Below are positions 36,038-45,392 of a stretch of DNA of 64,000 nt, in pieces (the stretch's first letter is position 1; every line of letters begins with the position of its first letter). The notes beneath the pieces were generated by a model. It was not told the origin of the DNA and searched no databases. It saw only the letters and a list, made by a program, of their open reading frames with translations. Source of the stretch: Hoyosella altamirensis (lineage in GTDB: Bacteria > Actinomycetota > Actinomycetes > Mycobacteriales > Mycobacteriaceae). The stretch covers positions 310,001 through 374,000 of the forward strand of contig NZ_JACHWS010000001.1 of the NCBI RefSeq assembly GCF_014191505.1. The letters run 5' to 3'. The translations under genes and the position numbers were made by a program.

Positions 36038-37570
36038 TCAGCTCGTGAAGGCCACGAGATCGACACGCCCGCTGGCGACAGCGCCAGCGGCGTCGGCGCG
36101 GAATCTGCGGGGCAGATCCGCCACGAGCACCGCACCTGTTTCGCGACGAAGGCGCTCGGCGATGTCCAATCGGTCGAGAGCTGCCTCACGATCGTCAGGT
36201 CCGGTCAGCCAGTACGTGGTTGCCGGTGGCAGGTCTACGATAAGCTTGGTAGCCGCGTGACTCCACGGTCGGACCGAGATTTCGATTTGCACTGTGCCAC
36301 TTGCGGTCCGCAGCGTCTCGGGAGCGGTGCGGGCGGCGAACCGATGCTCGCCGGCAGCGAGGGGCTGGTCAAGGATCCACGCTGTCACCGCAGCCGGCGG
36401 CGGAACGTCATTGGCTTCAACGCCGGCAAACGCCGCCAGGCCGGGATTGGCGACCTGCGGTGCTGACTCAGCGAAGCGCTCAACGGTGACCTTTCCTGCG
36501 CGGGTCATGTAAGCAAGCATCAGTTGTTCCACTGGCATAGACGTGCGGGCGGGGAACGAATCCCACCATGCCATCGAACGCTCGGCGATGGCTTGGAGGT
36601 GGTTGACTGCCGGTCGGCGCTCCGCTTCGTAGGCTGCGAGAGCCTCGTCCATATCGTCGGCGGCGAGTACTGCACGATCGAGCGCGATCGCGTCCTCCAT
36701 GGCGAGTTTCGTCCCAGATCCGATCGAGTAGTGCGCGGTGTGCGCAGCATCGCCGAGCAGGACCACGTTGCGTGTGTACCAGCGTCGGCACCGGATCGTG
36801 CGGAACCTCAGCCACTTGGTGCGGTTGCCGATCAGCCGGTTTCCCTGCAATGGCTGCGCGAACGCCTCCTGCAGGTAGTCAAGCGAGATCTGATCGGTCT
36901 CCCCGTTCTTGGTCTCGCGGGTAGATTCGTCAAATCCTGCTTGCTGCCAGGTCTGTTCGTCGGTTTCGATCAGGAAAGTGCTGCGATCGCTGGCGTACGG
37001 GTAGGCATGCGCAACGAAAGTTCCGTGCTCGGTGGTGACTGGCGTGAACACTGCGCTGGGCAGCGCGAATTCGGTGCCACACCACAGGTAGAGTCCTTCA
37101 CCTTCGGCGATCTCTGGGGCGAATTCCTCGGCGAGCTCGGTTCGTGTCGTGCTGGCGATGCCGTCAGCGGCGACGATGAGGTCCGCGTCGAGGTCGGCCG
37201 CTGAGCGTCGTTCACCGAAGCGCAAGTTCACTCCGGCGGCTCGAGCGTAGGTTTGCAGGACCGACAGCAGTGTGGCCCGGCCGATTGCGAGTAGCTCGCC
37301 GTGGGCGAGGCGCACTTCGGCATCGCCGACACGCATCGACATCTCATGTGGGTGTGAGACGGCCACGATCGCGTTGAGTGAGTCCTCGTCAGCGAGACGC
37401 AGATTACGTTGGGTTCGCGATGCCAGGCCGACGCCGAATCCGAAGGTCTTGTCCGGCACCCCGTGCTCGTAGACGGTGACCTCCGCGTGGGGGTGACTCA
37501 GCTTGAGCAGACGCGCGGCGTACAACCCGCCAGGGCCGCCGCCCAGGACAGCGATCGTGTTGAGTTTCAT
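36038..37570 (-). CDS. FAD-dependent monooxygenase (salicylyl-CoA 5-hydroxylase-like)
   Basis: 510-aa flavoprotein hydroxylase. FAD-binding GGGPGGLYAARLLK is at residues 9-22, followed by YEHGVPDKTFGFGVGLASRTQRNL, a stretch typical of salicylyl-CoA/anthraniloyl-CoA hydroxylases; the DG motif is ADLIVAADGIAS and the second FAD motif NVVLLGDAAHTAHYSIGSG. A C-terminal region of about 120 residues beyond the flavin core is unassigned; the bifunctional hydroxylase/reductase enzymes are longer, so the second domain is absent. It overlaps the upstream ligase by 4 bases (ATGA), implying that the ligase's CoA ester or its aryl acid is the substrate. Confidence 0.86.
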   Translation of the reverse strand: MKLNTIAVLGGGPGGLYAARLLKLSHPHAEVTVYEHGVPDKTFGFGVGLASRTQRNLRLADEDSLNAIVAVSHPHEMSMRVGDAEVRLAHGELLAIGRATLLSVLQTYARAAGVNLRFGERRSAADLDADLIVAADGIASTTRTELAEEFAPEIAEGEGLYLWCGTEFALPSAVFTPVTTEHGTFVAHAYPYASDRSTFLIETDEQTWQQAGFDESTRETKNGETDQISLDYLQEAFAQPLQGNRLIGNRTKWLRFRTIRCRRWYTRNVVLLGDAAHTAHYSIGSGTKLAMEDAIALDRAVLAADDMDEALAAYEAERRPAVNHLQAIAERSMAWWDSFPARTSMPVEQLMLAYMTRAGKVTVERFAESAPQVANPGLAAFAGVEANDVPPPAAVTAWILDQPLAAGEHRFAARTAPETLRTASGTVQIEISVRPWSHAATKLIVDLPPATTYWLTGPDDREAALDRLDIAERLRRETGAVLVADLPRRFRADAAGAVASGRVDLVAFTS

Positions 37571-39258
37571 GAATGAGCCCCCTCGAGCGTCTCCGCCTCC
37601 AGGCGCTCGACGATGTCGGCGCGGAGGCTGTTCTTGTTGACCTTGCCCACGTTGGTCCGGGGTAATGCGGGCACCCACACCAAACGCTCTGGCCACTTGA
37701 ACTTGGCGACGCCCAGGGCATTCAAATGCTCCTGGACCGCAGCCATCGTCAGCTCGGCCGTTGATTCCGGCACTAGATAGGCGCAGGCCTTCTCGCCGAG
37801 CCGATCGTCTGGCATCGCCACGACTGCGGCAGCCGCGATGTCCGGATGGCGCAGCAGGAGCAGTTCGATCTCCTCGGCGTTCACCTTCTCCCCTCCACGG
37901 TTGATGAGATCCTTGATGCGACCCTCGATGGCCACGTAGCGACGGCTGCCGAACTCGTGCAGCGCCGCTAGATCACCGGTCCGGTAGAAACCGTCGGAGG
38001 TGAATGCGTTCGTGTTGTGCTCGGGTGCGCCGAAGTAGCCAGGGATGGTGTACGGACCGCGGCAGCACAGTTCCCCGACGGCACCGGCGGGAAGTTCCTC
38101 CTCGCTGCTGGGATCTAGGATCCGGATCTCGTCCGACGGCGCGATGGGCAAGCCGACGGTGTCCGCCCTCGCGGACGCCGGTGCGTCCTGCGGCGTCACG
38201 ATGAACATTCCCTCCGACATGCCGAACATCTGCCCAGCCCAGCGGGAGTGGCTGCTGCTGTCGTCCAGCTTGCGGAACAATTCTGCCGGCACCTTCGCCC
38301 CGGACAGCACCGTGCGGCGCACGGTGCGCAGTACCGGATCGAATCCGGCCGAGTGAGCGGCCTGGTAGTGGCCGTGCCCGATCAGCACGTCGGTGGCGTC
38401 GCTGCGTGCCATGAGTTTGAAGGCAGCAACAGGATCCGGTGTCGCCAGCACGAGTGTGGCGCCGACCGCGTGGGCTGCGTGCAGAGCACATGAAATGCCG
38501 GCGTTGTGGATGATAGGGAGCAGGTGCGCCACGCGGGTCTGCTCATTCCAACCGAAAGCGCGGGCGTAGAAGACGCCGTTGTTCCAGTATTCAGCATGGA
38601 TCCGCGGGATCACCTTGGGCACTCCTGTCGTTCCCCCAGACAGCTGGAACACCGCAATGTCCTCGGGGTCCGCGTCCGCCTCAATCGTTTCGACGAGCGC
38701 TCGGGCCTCGGCCAGGTCGATGTCCGCGCCGAGATCTTCGATCCGATGTACACCCGGCTCCACTTCGGGTGCCTCGATGGAGAGCACGTAGCGTAGCGAG
38801 GAGTGGCCCTTGCCGACCTCGCGGGCAAAGTCCACGAGGTCGAAGGAGAGACCTGCTTCTACCAGATGGGCCACTGCGTCCACTTTCTCGCTGATGTGAC
38901 CGATCTCATGCATGCGGTGCTGGGACAGCGTGGCCACCGGGATCAGGCCGGCTTTGAGTACGCCGTACCAGGCGAGAACTGTCGCTGCCCGGTTGGTGAC
39001 TTGGAAGATCACTGGGTCCAGTCGTCGCAGTCCCATCCAGGTCAGTCCGGCGGCGATACGGTCGGTGCGTTCGTCGAGTTCGCGGTAGGTGTAGGTGCCC
39101 TCCGCGGTGATGAGCGCGATTCGGTCTGCGTGCCGCAACGCCGACTCGTGCAGCCGTGCTGTTGTGGGAAGCCCACTCCACTCGCCACTCGCGCGGTATG
39201 CCGCGGCGCGGTCGGCGGGGAACGGAACAAGGCGTCCGTTCCAATCGTGTGCAGTCAC
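37567..39258 (-). CDS. Aryl acid AMP/CoA ligase
   Basis: 563-aa adenylate-forming enzyme related to DhbE/EntE and salicylate-AMP ligases. Motifs: P-loop FQLSGGTTGVPKV, FGMSEGMF, YRTGDLA, GRIKDLINRGGEKVNAEEIE, and the C-terminal catalytic Lys in RTNVGKVNK. The substrate-pocket segment PIIHNAGISC keeps the HN pair; the Asn contacts the aryl carboxylate or ortho-OH in DhbE-like enzymes. GTG 39258 follows AGAGAGGT. It overlaps the monooxygenase gene and follows the carboxylase genes by 29 bases, so an aryl or beta-keto acid made by the carboxylase is a plausible substrate. Confidence 0.86.
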   Translation of the reverse strand: MTAHDWNGRLVPFPADRAAAYRASGEWSGLPTTARLHESALRHADRIALITAEGTYTYRELDERTDRIAAGLTWMGLRRLDPVIFQVTNRAATVLAWYGVLKAGLIPVATLSQHRMHEIGHISEKVDAVAHLVEAGLSFDLVDFAREVGKGHSSLRYVLSIEAPEVEPGVHRIEDLGADIDLAEARALVETIEADADPEDIAVFQLSGGTTGVPKVIPRIHAEYWNNGVFYARAFGWNEQTRVAHLLPIIHNAGISCALHAAHAVGATLVLATPDPVAAFKLMARSDATDVLIGHGHYQAAHSAGFDPVLRTVRRTVLSGAKVPAELFRKLDDSSSHSRWAGQMFGMSEGMFIVTPQDAPASARADTVGLPIAPSDEIRILDPSSEEELPAGAVGELCCRGPYTIPGYFGAPEHNTNAFTSDGFYRTGDLAALHEFGSRRYVAIEGRIKDLINRGGEKVNAEEIELLLLRHPDIAAAAVVAMPDDRLGEKACAYLVPESTAELTMAAVQEHLNALGVAKFKWPERLVWVPALPRTNVGKVNKNSLRADIVERLEAETLEGAHS

Positions 39259-39287
39259 GGGATTACCTCTCTGCGGGTGTCTGTGGC

Positions 39288-41609
39288 TTACCGGGTGGGA
39301 GCAGCGGGCAGGAGCGCGGTCAGTTCGCCCACGTGGTCGGGGTGGTCGGCCGGGACGATGCCGGAGTACACCGCGGACCAGCAACCGGGGCAGCATTGCT
39401 GGCGGAAGACGATGTTGGTGTCGACGTACTCCGACGGATCGGAAGTGACCTGCGGCCCCGCGGCGCTCGACGGGCCTTCGTAACGGGCCAGCGACAGCTT
39501 GCCGGACTTGGTGTCGCCCAACTGTCGGCCGCAGTGCGCACACGCGATCACGCGTGCTTCACCGATAGTGACCTCGGCCAGGTTGTCGTCGATGCGGCGG
39601 GCGTGGCTCAGGTCCACCGTGGCCTCCTGCGATGCGGGCACGTGGGAGCGCTCGCGGCGCTCTTCGAGCATGCGCGCTCGCAGGTCGGCGGTACTGTCCT
39701 CGTCGAGTTCACCGTCGGCGACCACGACGCCGTAGTTGGAGCGGGCACCGTCGGCGGTCACCTTGCCGTTCACCACATCCCGGGCGACGGAGTCGGGGTC
39801 GCGGCGCAATGGGTCGCCGTAGCCGCCGCCACCTTGCCAATGCATGTACAGCACCTCGCCGGGTGCGAGGTAGCTCTCGGCGTAGCAGGCACCAATCTCC
39901 CGCGTGCCGGCCAGGTCGTCGAGGTTGCCGGGCAGCTTCCCGGACGCGAGGAGCTCTCGCACGCCGGAATCACGCGCCAGGATCTCCAGGCCGGTGTTGC
40001 CGGGCAGACCGCCGGCGAGGCCGCTGTTCTGTGCCACGGCCTTACCAGCAGAGGCGAAAACGAGGCCCATCGGGACGCTGGATCCGTACGGGGTCACAGC
40101 CAATGAGGCGCTCACGCCGCCCCGCATGCGGCCGGGGCCGCCCGAGTCTGGTTCCTCGCGCCGCCACAGAGTGAGCAGAGGGTAGAGAAATTCGGTCATC
40201 TCGGTATCCGGAATGCGGCCCATCGGGATACAGAACAGCCCACCGGTGTCCATACCGTCGGCTACCGGACGAGCGCCATAGCCGCCTGCCATCGGTTCCA
40301 TCATGATGTTGAGGAACGGCACAGGCTGCTCACCGCGCTCGTCGAGGCCGGCCACGACCGCGGTGTCCCAGGTGCCGCAGCAGGAGGCCTGCACGTTCTT
40401 GCCGAGTTCGATGTTCTGGTCGAGCATCTGAGCCAGGCACTCGGCGATCAGGTTGCCGGTGAGCCATGCGGGGCCGATCGGGCCGCGGCTGACGGCGGCG
40501 GGGAAGGTCGCGTTGTTGATCGTTCCTTCCTCCGAGACCAGTTCGAAGCAGCGCATCAGGCCTCCCGCTGACCACGGGATGTCGCCGGCCAGGATGGGCA
40601 GGAGGGCCAGCATCACGCCGCCGCGCATGCCTGCGTAGGTGCAGTTGATGACGCCGGTCTGCGGGTCGGTGCCAGTGAAGTCGAAGGTCAGGTGGTCCGC
40701 GGACTTGATCATGGCGACGGTGATCTTGTGGAGTCCGCGGTCGCCGACGGATGCTTGATCCTGGTAGCCGGTTGCCTTCCAGGTGCCGTCCGGGAGGCCT
40801 TCAAGCTTCGTGCGCAGGCGGGACTCGGCGTCGTTCATCATGCGCTTCATCACCGCCTTGACCGTGTCAGCGCCGTACTGTTCGATCACGGCGAGCAGTC
40901 GGTTGCGGCCGACGGTGTTGGCCCCGATCTTGGCGCGCAGGTCCAGGCCCACAAGCATCGGAACCCGGGATCGCCTGGTCCACGCGTCGGCGACGTCGCG
41001 CTGCAGCACGTGGTCGCGCACCACCTTGATCGGGGGGGTTGGCAGGGACTCGGAGAAGACGTCCTTGGCGCCTGGGTCGAACGAACCGAGGCCCGACCCG
41101 CCGAGGTCGGGTTCGTGGCAGATGGCGCTCGTCCACGCGAAGAGCTTGCCGTCGTGGAAGATCGGTTGATAGACGATCACGTCGCTCTGGTGCAGGCCGC
41201 CGCCGACCCAGGGGTCGTTGCAGAGGAACATGTCGCCGTCGGCAATGCCGGGGTTCTCGGCGCGGTGCTGCAACGTCCAGTAGATGGCCAGGTCCACCGC
41301 TCCTACGAGCATGGTGTTGTAGAGACCCACCTGCACTTCCTGGCCGACCTCGTCGCTGACCGCGAAGTCGAAGTCGTTGGCGTCGGTGACGATCGGCGAG
41401 CCGGACATGCGCTTGAGCGCTTCGCCCATTTCGTCGGTAACGGACCACAGGCGGTGGCGAATCACCTCGTAGGTGAGGGGGTCGACGGCGTCGATCTGAT
41501 CCTGGGTGACGGTGTGCAGTTCGACGGTGGCGCCGACGGCGCGGCTGAGTGCCTCGGGGTCGAGGGGGCGGCTGGAGAATATCTCTGAGCCGGGGATCGG
41601 TGCGGTCAT
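39288..41609 (-). CDS. HyuB/acetone carboxylase-type subunit with fused zinc ribbon
   Basis: 773-aa member of the hydantoinase B/oxoprolinase/acetone carboxylase alpha family. Characteristic text: DPLTYEVIRHRLWSVTDEMGEAL, GDMFLCNDPWVGGGLHQSDV, SGGPGRMRGGVS and WQGGGGYGDPLRRDP. After about residue 690 there is an extra module with CAHC and CCPGC pairs about 55 residues apart, a zinc ribbon resembling the small third subunit of acetone/acetophenone carboxylases. ATG 41609 has GGAG at 7 bases. It pairs with the HyuA gene 17 bases upstream. Ketone carboxylation (ATP-dependent) is favoured over hydantoin hydrolysis because of the fused ribbon and the adjacent ligase. Confidence 0.87.
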   Translation of the reverse strand: MTAPIPGSEIFSSRPLDPEALSRAVGATVELHTVTQDQIDAVDPLTYEVIRHRLWSVTDEMGEALKRMSGSPIVTDANDFDFAVSDEVGQEVQVGLYNTMLVGAVDLAIYWTLQHRAENPGIADGDMFLCNDPWVGGGLHQSDVIVYQPIFHDGKLFAWTSAICHEPDLGGSGLGSFDPGAKDVFSESLPTPPIKVVRDHVLQRDVADAWTRRSRVPMLVGLDLRAKIGANTVGRNRLLAVIEQYGADTVKAVMKRMMNDAESRLRTKLEGLPDGTWKATGYQDQASVGDRGLHKITVAMIKSADHLTFDFTGTDPQTGVINCTYAGMRGGVMLALLPILAGDIPWSAGGLMRCFELVSEEGTINNATFPAAVSRGPIGPAWLTGNLIAECLAQMLDQNIELGKNVQASCCGTWDTAVVAGLDERGEQPVPFLNIMMEPMAGGYGARPVADGMDTGGLFCIPMGRIPDTEMTEFLYPLLTLWRREEPDSGGPGRMRGGVSASLAVTPYGSSVPMGLVFASAGKAVAQNSGLAGGLPGNTGLEILARDSGVRELLASGKLPGNLDDLAGTREIGACYAESYLAPGEVLYMHWQGGGGYGDPLRRDPDSVARDVVNGKVTADGARSNYGVVVADGELDEDSTADLRARMLEERRERSHVPASQEATVDLSHARRIDDNLAEVTIGEARVIACAHCGRQLGDTKSGKLSLARYEGPSSAAGPQVTSDPSEYVDTNIVFRQQCCPGCWSAVYSGIVPADHPDHVGELTALLPAAPTR

Positions 41610-41626
41610 GAAAGTGCTCCTCTGGA

Positions 41627-43753
41627 TCAGGCCTGGGTGACGGCGCCGGGTGCGTCGACGGTGATGTGCAGATTGCCGAGCTTGTCGATGGTTCCGGTGG
41701 TGGCGTGGGGGACGACCACAGTCGTGGTGGGCACCTCGATCACTGCGGGTCCGCGTAGCGTGTGGCCGGCGCGTAGCTTGTCGTAGTCGTAGATGGCGGT
41801 GTCCACGTAGCCATGGGTCGCGCCAAGGCACACCTTGCGGGTGCCGGTCAGCGCCTCCGAGGCATCGGCGGAATCCGCTTGCGCCATCGGCGGCAGGGTC
41901 GGCGAGAATGGCAAGACGCCCGTGCCCCGCACACGGTAGGTGATGGCCTGGATACCGGCCTCGCGGAAACCGCTGCCCTTGCCGAATAGGTCGGCGTACT
42001 TGGACTCGAACATGTCGGCGGCCGTGGCCAGGTGCTTCGCTGTCAGATCGCCGGTCGGGACGGAAGTGGCCACTTCCGCCAGCTGCATCGTGTACCGCAT
42101 GTCGATCTCACGCTCGATCTTTATCGAGGAGAAGTTGAGTCCCTGCCGGGCGAGCATCCCGTGCACTTGCTCTTCCAGCTTCTCGAAGTTGCGCTGCACC
42201 CGCTGCGGGTCCAGCGGCAGAGCAGCGGGGTCAGACATTTCACGGGCGAGCACGATGTCCGAGGATGCGAGGCCGTAGGCCGAGAAGGCCGAGGCCACCT
42301 GGCCGAGCGGCACGACGACGTTCGGGACACCGATCTCCTGCGCGTACAAGCCGCAGTGGGCGGGACCGGAACCGCCGAAAGCGTAGACGATGAAGCCGCG
42401 CGGGTCGTGGCCGGCCTCGACGACGGTCTTGCGCAGGAGGTCGCCGGTCTGTGCGTTCTGCACCTCGTAAATGGCGGCTGCCGCCTCCTCGATGCTGAGC
42501 CCGAGCGGTCCGGCGATCCGGGTGCGGATGGCTTCTCGCGCCAGGCTCACGTCCAGTGCGCGACGTCCGCCCAGCAAGCCGCGCTCGGGTATGATCCCGA
42601 GCACCAGGTTGGCGTCGGTGTTGGTGGGTTCGACGCCGCCATTGCCGTAACAGGCGGGGCCGGGCACGGCCTGGGCGCTGTGGGGGCCGATCTGCAGGTT
42701 GCCGCCGGCGTCGAGCCAGGCGATCGCACCGCCACCCGAGCCGATCGCGTGCACTTTGAGGGTGGGCACATTGATCGGGTGGTGGTTGATGATCGTGGTG
42801 GACGAGCGCACTGGTTCACCGTCGACGATGAGACCGGCGAGGAATGTGGTGCCACCGGCGTCGGTGGCAATGATGTTGCTGTGCCCCAACTGCTGGCCGA
42901 GGGACACCGCTCCCACCACGCCACCGGTGAGCACCGATCCGACGGTGGAGATCGCGTTGCCGGGGGCTTCCGCGGCGGCGACGGCACCGCCGTTGCTCTG
43001 CATCACCAGTAGCGGCCCGGCCAGTTTCTTCTCGCGCAGTTTGCTTTCCAGCTCACCCAGGTAGTCGCGCAGGCCGGGACCGATCTGGGTGCTCATGATG
43101 GTGGTGGCATTGCGGGCGAACTCTCGAATGCGCGGTGACACCTCGCTTGAGATCGCCACGAACAGGTCCGGGTCAACCTCGTGGGCGATTTCGCGGATCC
43201 GTTGTTCATGCGCCGGGTTGCGGAAGGACCACAGCAGAGAGACTGCGATTGCGGAAATCCCATCGGCCACGAGGGTGCGCACTGCTTCGCGCACCTCGTC
43301 CTCGTTGAGAGGGACCACCACGCGGCCGTCACGGTCGACACGCTCGGTGACTTCGAGGGCGTGGCGCTTGCGCACGAGGCCGTGCGATTTGCTCTGCCCG
43401 ATCGGGTTCTGCAGCTCCTCCGGAGCGCGGCCGAGGTACCGGCCCTCGACGTTCATGATGTAGATCGAGTCGCGGTGCCCCTTGGTGGTAAGGAAACCGA
43501 TGTCGGGGACCCGGTTCATGACCAGCGCGTTCAGCGACGATGTGGTGCCGTGCGCGATGTGATGAGTCTTCGCGAGCATCTCCTCGATCGACGCGTCGAG
43601 TTGTTGCGCGATGACCTCGAGAACATCCATGACGCCACTTGAGTAGTCGGGCGGGGTCGACGGTGCCTTTCCCGCGATAACCATGCCTTCGCCGTCGTCG
43701 AGCACGGCGTCCGTGAACGTGCCGCCGACGTCCACTCCGAGTACGTATGCCAT
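41627..43753 (-). CDS. HyuA/acetone carboxylase-type ATPase subunit
   Basis: 708-aa hydantoinase A/oxoprolinase family protein, the subunit that phosphorylates the substrate with ATP. Motifs: GVDVGGTFTDAVL at the N-terminus (actin-like phosphate loop), HIAHGTTSSLNALVMNRVPDIGFLTTKG, SEVSPRIREFARNATTIMS, DAGGTTFLAGLI and AFGGSGPAHCGLYAQEIGV. AGGAAG precedes the ATG. First gene of the minus-strand operon, whose promoter (-35 at 43847, -10 at 43823) overlaps an operator. Confidence 0.92.
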   Translation of the reverse strand: MAYVLGVDVGGTFTDAVLDDGEGMVIAGKAPSTPPDYSSGVMDVLEVIAQQLDASIEEMLAKTHHIAHGTTSSLNALVMNRVPDIGFLTTKGHRDSIYIMNVEGRYLGRAPEELQNPIGQSKSHGLVRKRHALEVTERVDRDGRVVVPLNEDEVREAVRTLVADGISAIAVSLLWSFRNPAHEQRIREIAHEVDPDLFVAISSEVSPRIREFARNATTIMSTQIGPGLRDYLGELESKLREKKLAGPLLVMQSNGGAVAAAEAPGNAISTVGSVLTGGVVGAVSLGQQLGHSNIIATDAGGTTFLAGLIVDGEPVRSSTTIINHHPINVPTLKVHAIGSGGGAIAWLDAGGNLQIGPHSAQAVPGPACYGNGGVEPTNTDANLVLGIIPERGLLGGRRALDVSLAREAIRTRIAGPLGLSIEEAAAAIYEVQNAQTGDLLRKTVVEAGHDPRGFIVYAFGGSGPAHCGLYAQEIGVPNVVVPLGQVASAFSAYGLASSDIVLAREMSDPAALPLDPQRVQRNFEKLEEQVHGMLARQGLNFSSIKIEREIDMRYTMQLAEVATSVPTGDLTAKHLATAADMFESKYADLFGKGSGFREAGIQAITYRVRGTGVLPFSPTLPPMAQADSADASEALTGTRKVCLGATHGYVDTAIYDYDKLRAGHTLRGPAVIEVPTTTVVVPHATTGTIDKLGNLHITVDAPGAVTQA

Positions 43754-43810
43754 GGCTTCCTACTTTCCTTGGGGCCCACTATCGGCGTGACCCAATTCAC
43801 AACTGACTGC

Positions 43811-43847
43811 TACGTCGATTATTCGACGTATGCGCAAAGAAAGTCAA
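43811..43847 (-). promoter_or_regulatory. Promoter and operator of the minus-strand catabolic operon
   Basis: On the minus strand TTGACT (43847-43842) and AATAAT (43823-43818) are separated by 18 bases. The -10 box lies in the centre of a perfect palindrome TACGTCGA-TTAT-TCGACGTA (43811-43830). A TetR dimer bound here would block polymerase. Confidence 0.82.
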
Positions 43848-43884
43848 GCAGGCGCCCAAGATTGCACAAATTTACGGCGACCGC

Positions 43885-43920
43885 TTGACTGATCGACGAC
43901 TGCGTCGAATAATCGACGTA
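43885..43920 (+). promoter_or_regulatory. Promoter and operator of the plus-strand catabolic operon
   Basis: TTGACT (43885-43890) and AATAAT (43908-43913) are 17 bases apart, a near-consensus sigma-70 promoter. The -10 is the core of TGCGTCGA-ATAA-TCGACGTA (43901-43920), the same palindrome as at 43811 with one base changed. The two operators are 90 bases apart. Confidence 0.85.
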
Positions 43921-43957
43921 AGCGCAGATTGAATTTGTTGGCCCCGGAAGGATACCC

Positions 43958-44698
43958 ATGAGCACTCACAGGATCGGGCTCGTAGTGCCGAGCAGCAATG
44001 TGACCGTGGAGACCGAGATGCCGGCCATTCTGCGCGGACACGCAAGTGCGGACTTCTCGTTCCACTCCACTCGAATGCGCATGCACACCGTCTCCCCCGA
44101 GGGGCTTGCAGAGATGAATGCCCAGCGCGATCGATGTGTGATGGAGATCGCCGACGCCTCACCCGAGGTGATCCTCTACGCCTGCCTGGTGGCGATCATG
44201 GTCGGCGGTCCCGGTGCACATCAGCGGGTCGAGTCCGCGGTCGCGGACCAGCTGGCAACCGGCGGTTCGGAGGCACGTATCCGCTCCAGCGCGGGAGCCT
44301 TGGCCGAGGGTCTGCGCGCGCTGAACGCCAAGTGCGTCGCCCTGGTGATGCCCTACATGAAGCCGCTTGCGAAGCAAGTCGTGGAATACCTGGAAGCGGA
44401 GGGATTCGAGGTCGCCGATTGGCGTGCGCTCGAGGTTGCCGACAACAACGAAGTCGGCTGTATCCCGGGTGAGCGCGTCATGGAGGCCGCGCGCTCGTTG
44501 GACCTCACAGGCCTTGACGCGCTGGTGATCAGTTGCTGCGTACAAATGCCGTCGTTGAGCCTGGTGCAGCCTGCTGAGGACGAGTTCGGCCTGCCCGTGG
44601 TCTCGGCAGCCACCGCTGGCGCATACAGCATCCTGCGCGGCCTCGGCCTCCCGGTCGCGATCGACGGCGCCGGCAGCCTGCTGCGCACGGACGCGTAG
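43958..44698 (+). CDS. Maleate isomerase / arylmalonate decarboxylase-family enzyme
   Basis: 246-aa Asp/Glu racemase-superfamily protein. It starts RIGLVVPSSNVTVETEMP as in maleate cis-trans isomerases; the two superfamily cysteines are in LYACLVA (about residue 73) and VISCCVQMPS (about 190). NNEVGCIPG is also typical. Family members isomerise maleate to fumarate or decarboxylate aryl-malonates, both reactions that would fit an aromatic or ketone degradation pathway. GGAAGGA precedes the ATG. First gene of the plus-strand operon. Confidence 0.85.
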   Translation: MSTHRIGLVVPSSNVTVETEMPAILRGHASADFSFHSTRMRMHTVSPEGLAEMNAQRDRCVMEIADASPEVILYACLVAIMVGGPGAHQRVESAVADQLATGGSEARIRSSAGALAEGLRALNAKCVALVMPYMKPLAKQVVEYLEAEGFEVADWRALEVADNNEVGCIPGERVMEAARSLDLTGLDALVISCCVQMPSLSLVQPAEDEFGLPVVSAATAGAYSILRGLGLPVAIDGAGSLLRTDA

Positions 44699-44741
44699 GT
44701 CGCGCCGGCCTGATCCCTACAGAAATTAAAGGAGATTCGTC

Positions 44742-45392
44742 ATGTCCGACACCCAACACCTGGTCAAGGGCGTCGATCACGTCGCCTACCCCACCTTCGA
44801 CCCCGCTGGCACCGTACGCTTCTATCGCGATACTCTCGGCTTCCCCGTGGTGCACTCAATCTGCGCTGCGGGCTGGGGCCCCGACCAGCACCCGGACTTC
44901 ATCCACTTCTTTTTCGACATCGGGAACGACGACCGGATCGCTTTCTTCTACTACTTCGGGCTTAAAGAATTCGAGGGCGGACCGCAGGGCGATGCGTACT
45001 CGAAGTTCACCGCCGACGTGCCGATCTGGTTCGTTCGCTCACGCCACCTCGCGATACACGTCGACAGTGCAGAACACCTGATGGAATATCGTCGCCGTCT
45101 CGATACGAGCGAGTGGCCGGTCGAAATGCAGATTCAGCACGAGACGATCGAGTCGATCTACACCCACGATCCCAACGGCTACATGATCGAGATCACCAGA
45201 GCCATGCGACCGGTGACACCACAGGAAGACCTCGACGCAAACATCACCATCGACGCCCTGGTCGACGTAGCGGCGGGTCCAGCTCCCACGATGGATGCGC
45301 TGCTCCTGCGCAAAGCGGAGCTGATCGTCGAGCGCGCCGGGAAATGGCAGGCCAGCCAGCATGCGACCGACGAGGAGGTGTCGTCGCGATGA
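44742..45392 (+). CDS. VOC (glyoxalase/dioxygenase-fold) protein
   Basis: 216-aa protein with a vicinal-oxygen-chelate fold: VDHVAYPTFDPAGTVRFYRDTLGFPVVHS near the start, HLAIHVDSAEHLMEYRRRLD near residue 104, and HDPNGYMIEITR near 142. Metal ligands His (VDHVAY), His (LAIHVD) and Glu (MIEIT) are in place. VOC enzymes include extradiol dioxygenases, epimerases and isomerases; which applies is unknown. A C-terminal extension of about 60 residues is unusual for a single-domain VOC. AAGGAGA precedes the ATG; its stop overlaps the next start (ATGA). Confidence 0.85.
   Translation: MSDTQHLVKGVDHVAYPTFDPAGTVRFYRDTLGFPVVHSICAAGWGPDQHPDFIHFFFDIGNDDRIAFFYYFGLKEFEGGPQGDAYSKFTADVPIWFVRSRHLAIHVDSAEHLMEYRRRLDTSEWPVEMQIQHETIESIYTHDPNGYMIEITRAMRPVTPQEDLDANITIDALVDVAAGPAPTMDALLLRKAELIVERAGKWQASQHATDEEVSSR

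Noticed and set aside
39288-43753. Annotation of HyuA/HyuB as hydantoin-hydrolysing enzymes
   Set aside because: The fused zinc ribbon and the ligase/thiolase context fit a ketone carboxylase better, although hydantoinase or oxoprolinase activity is not excluded.
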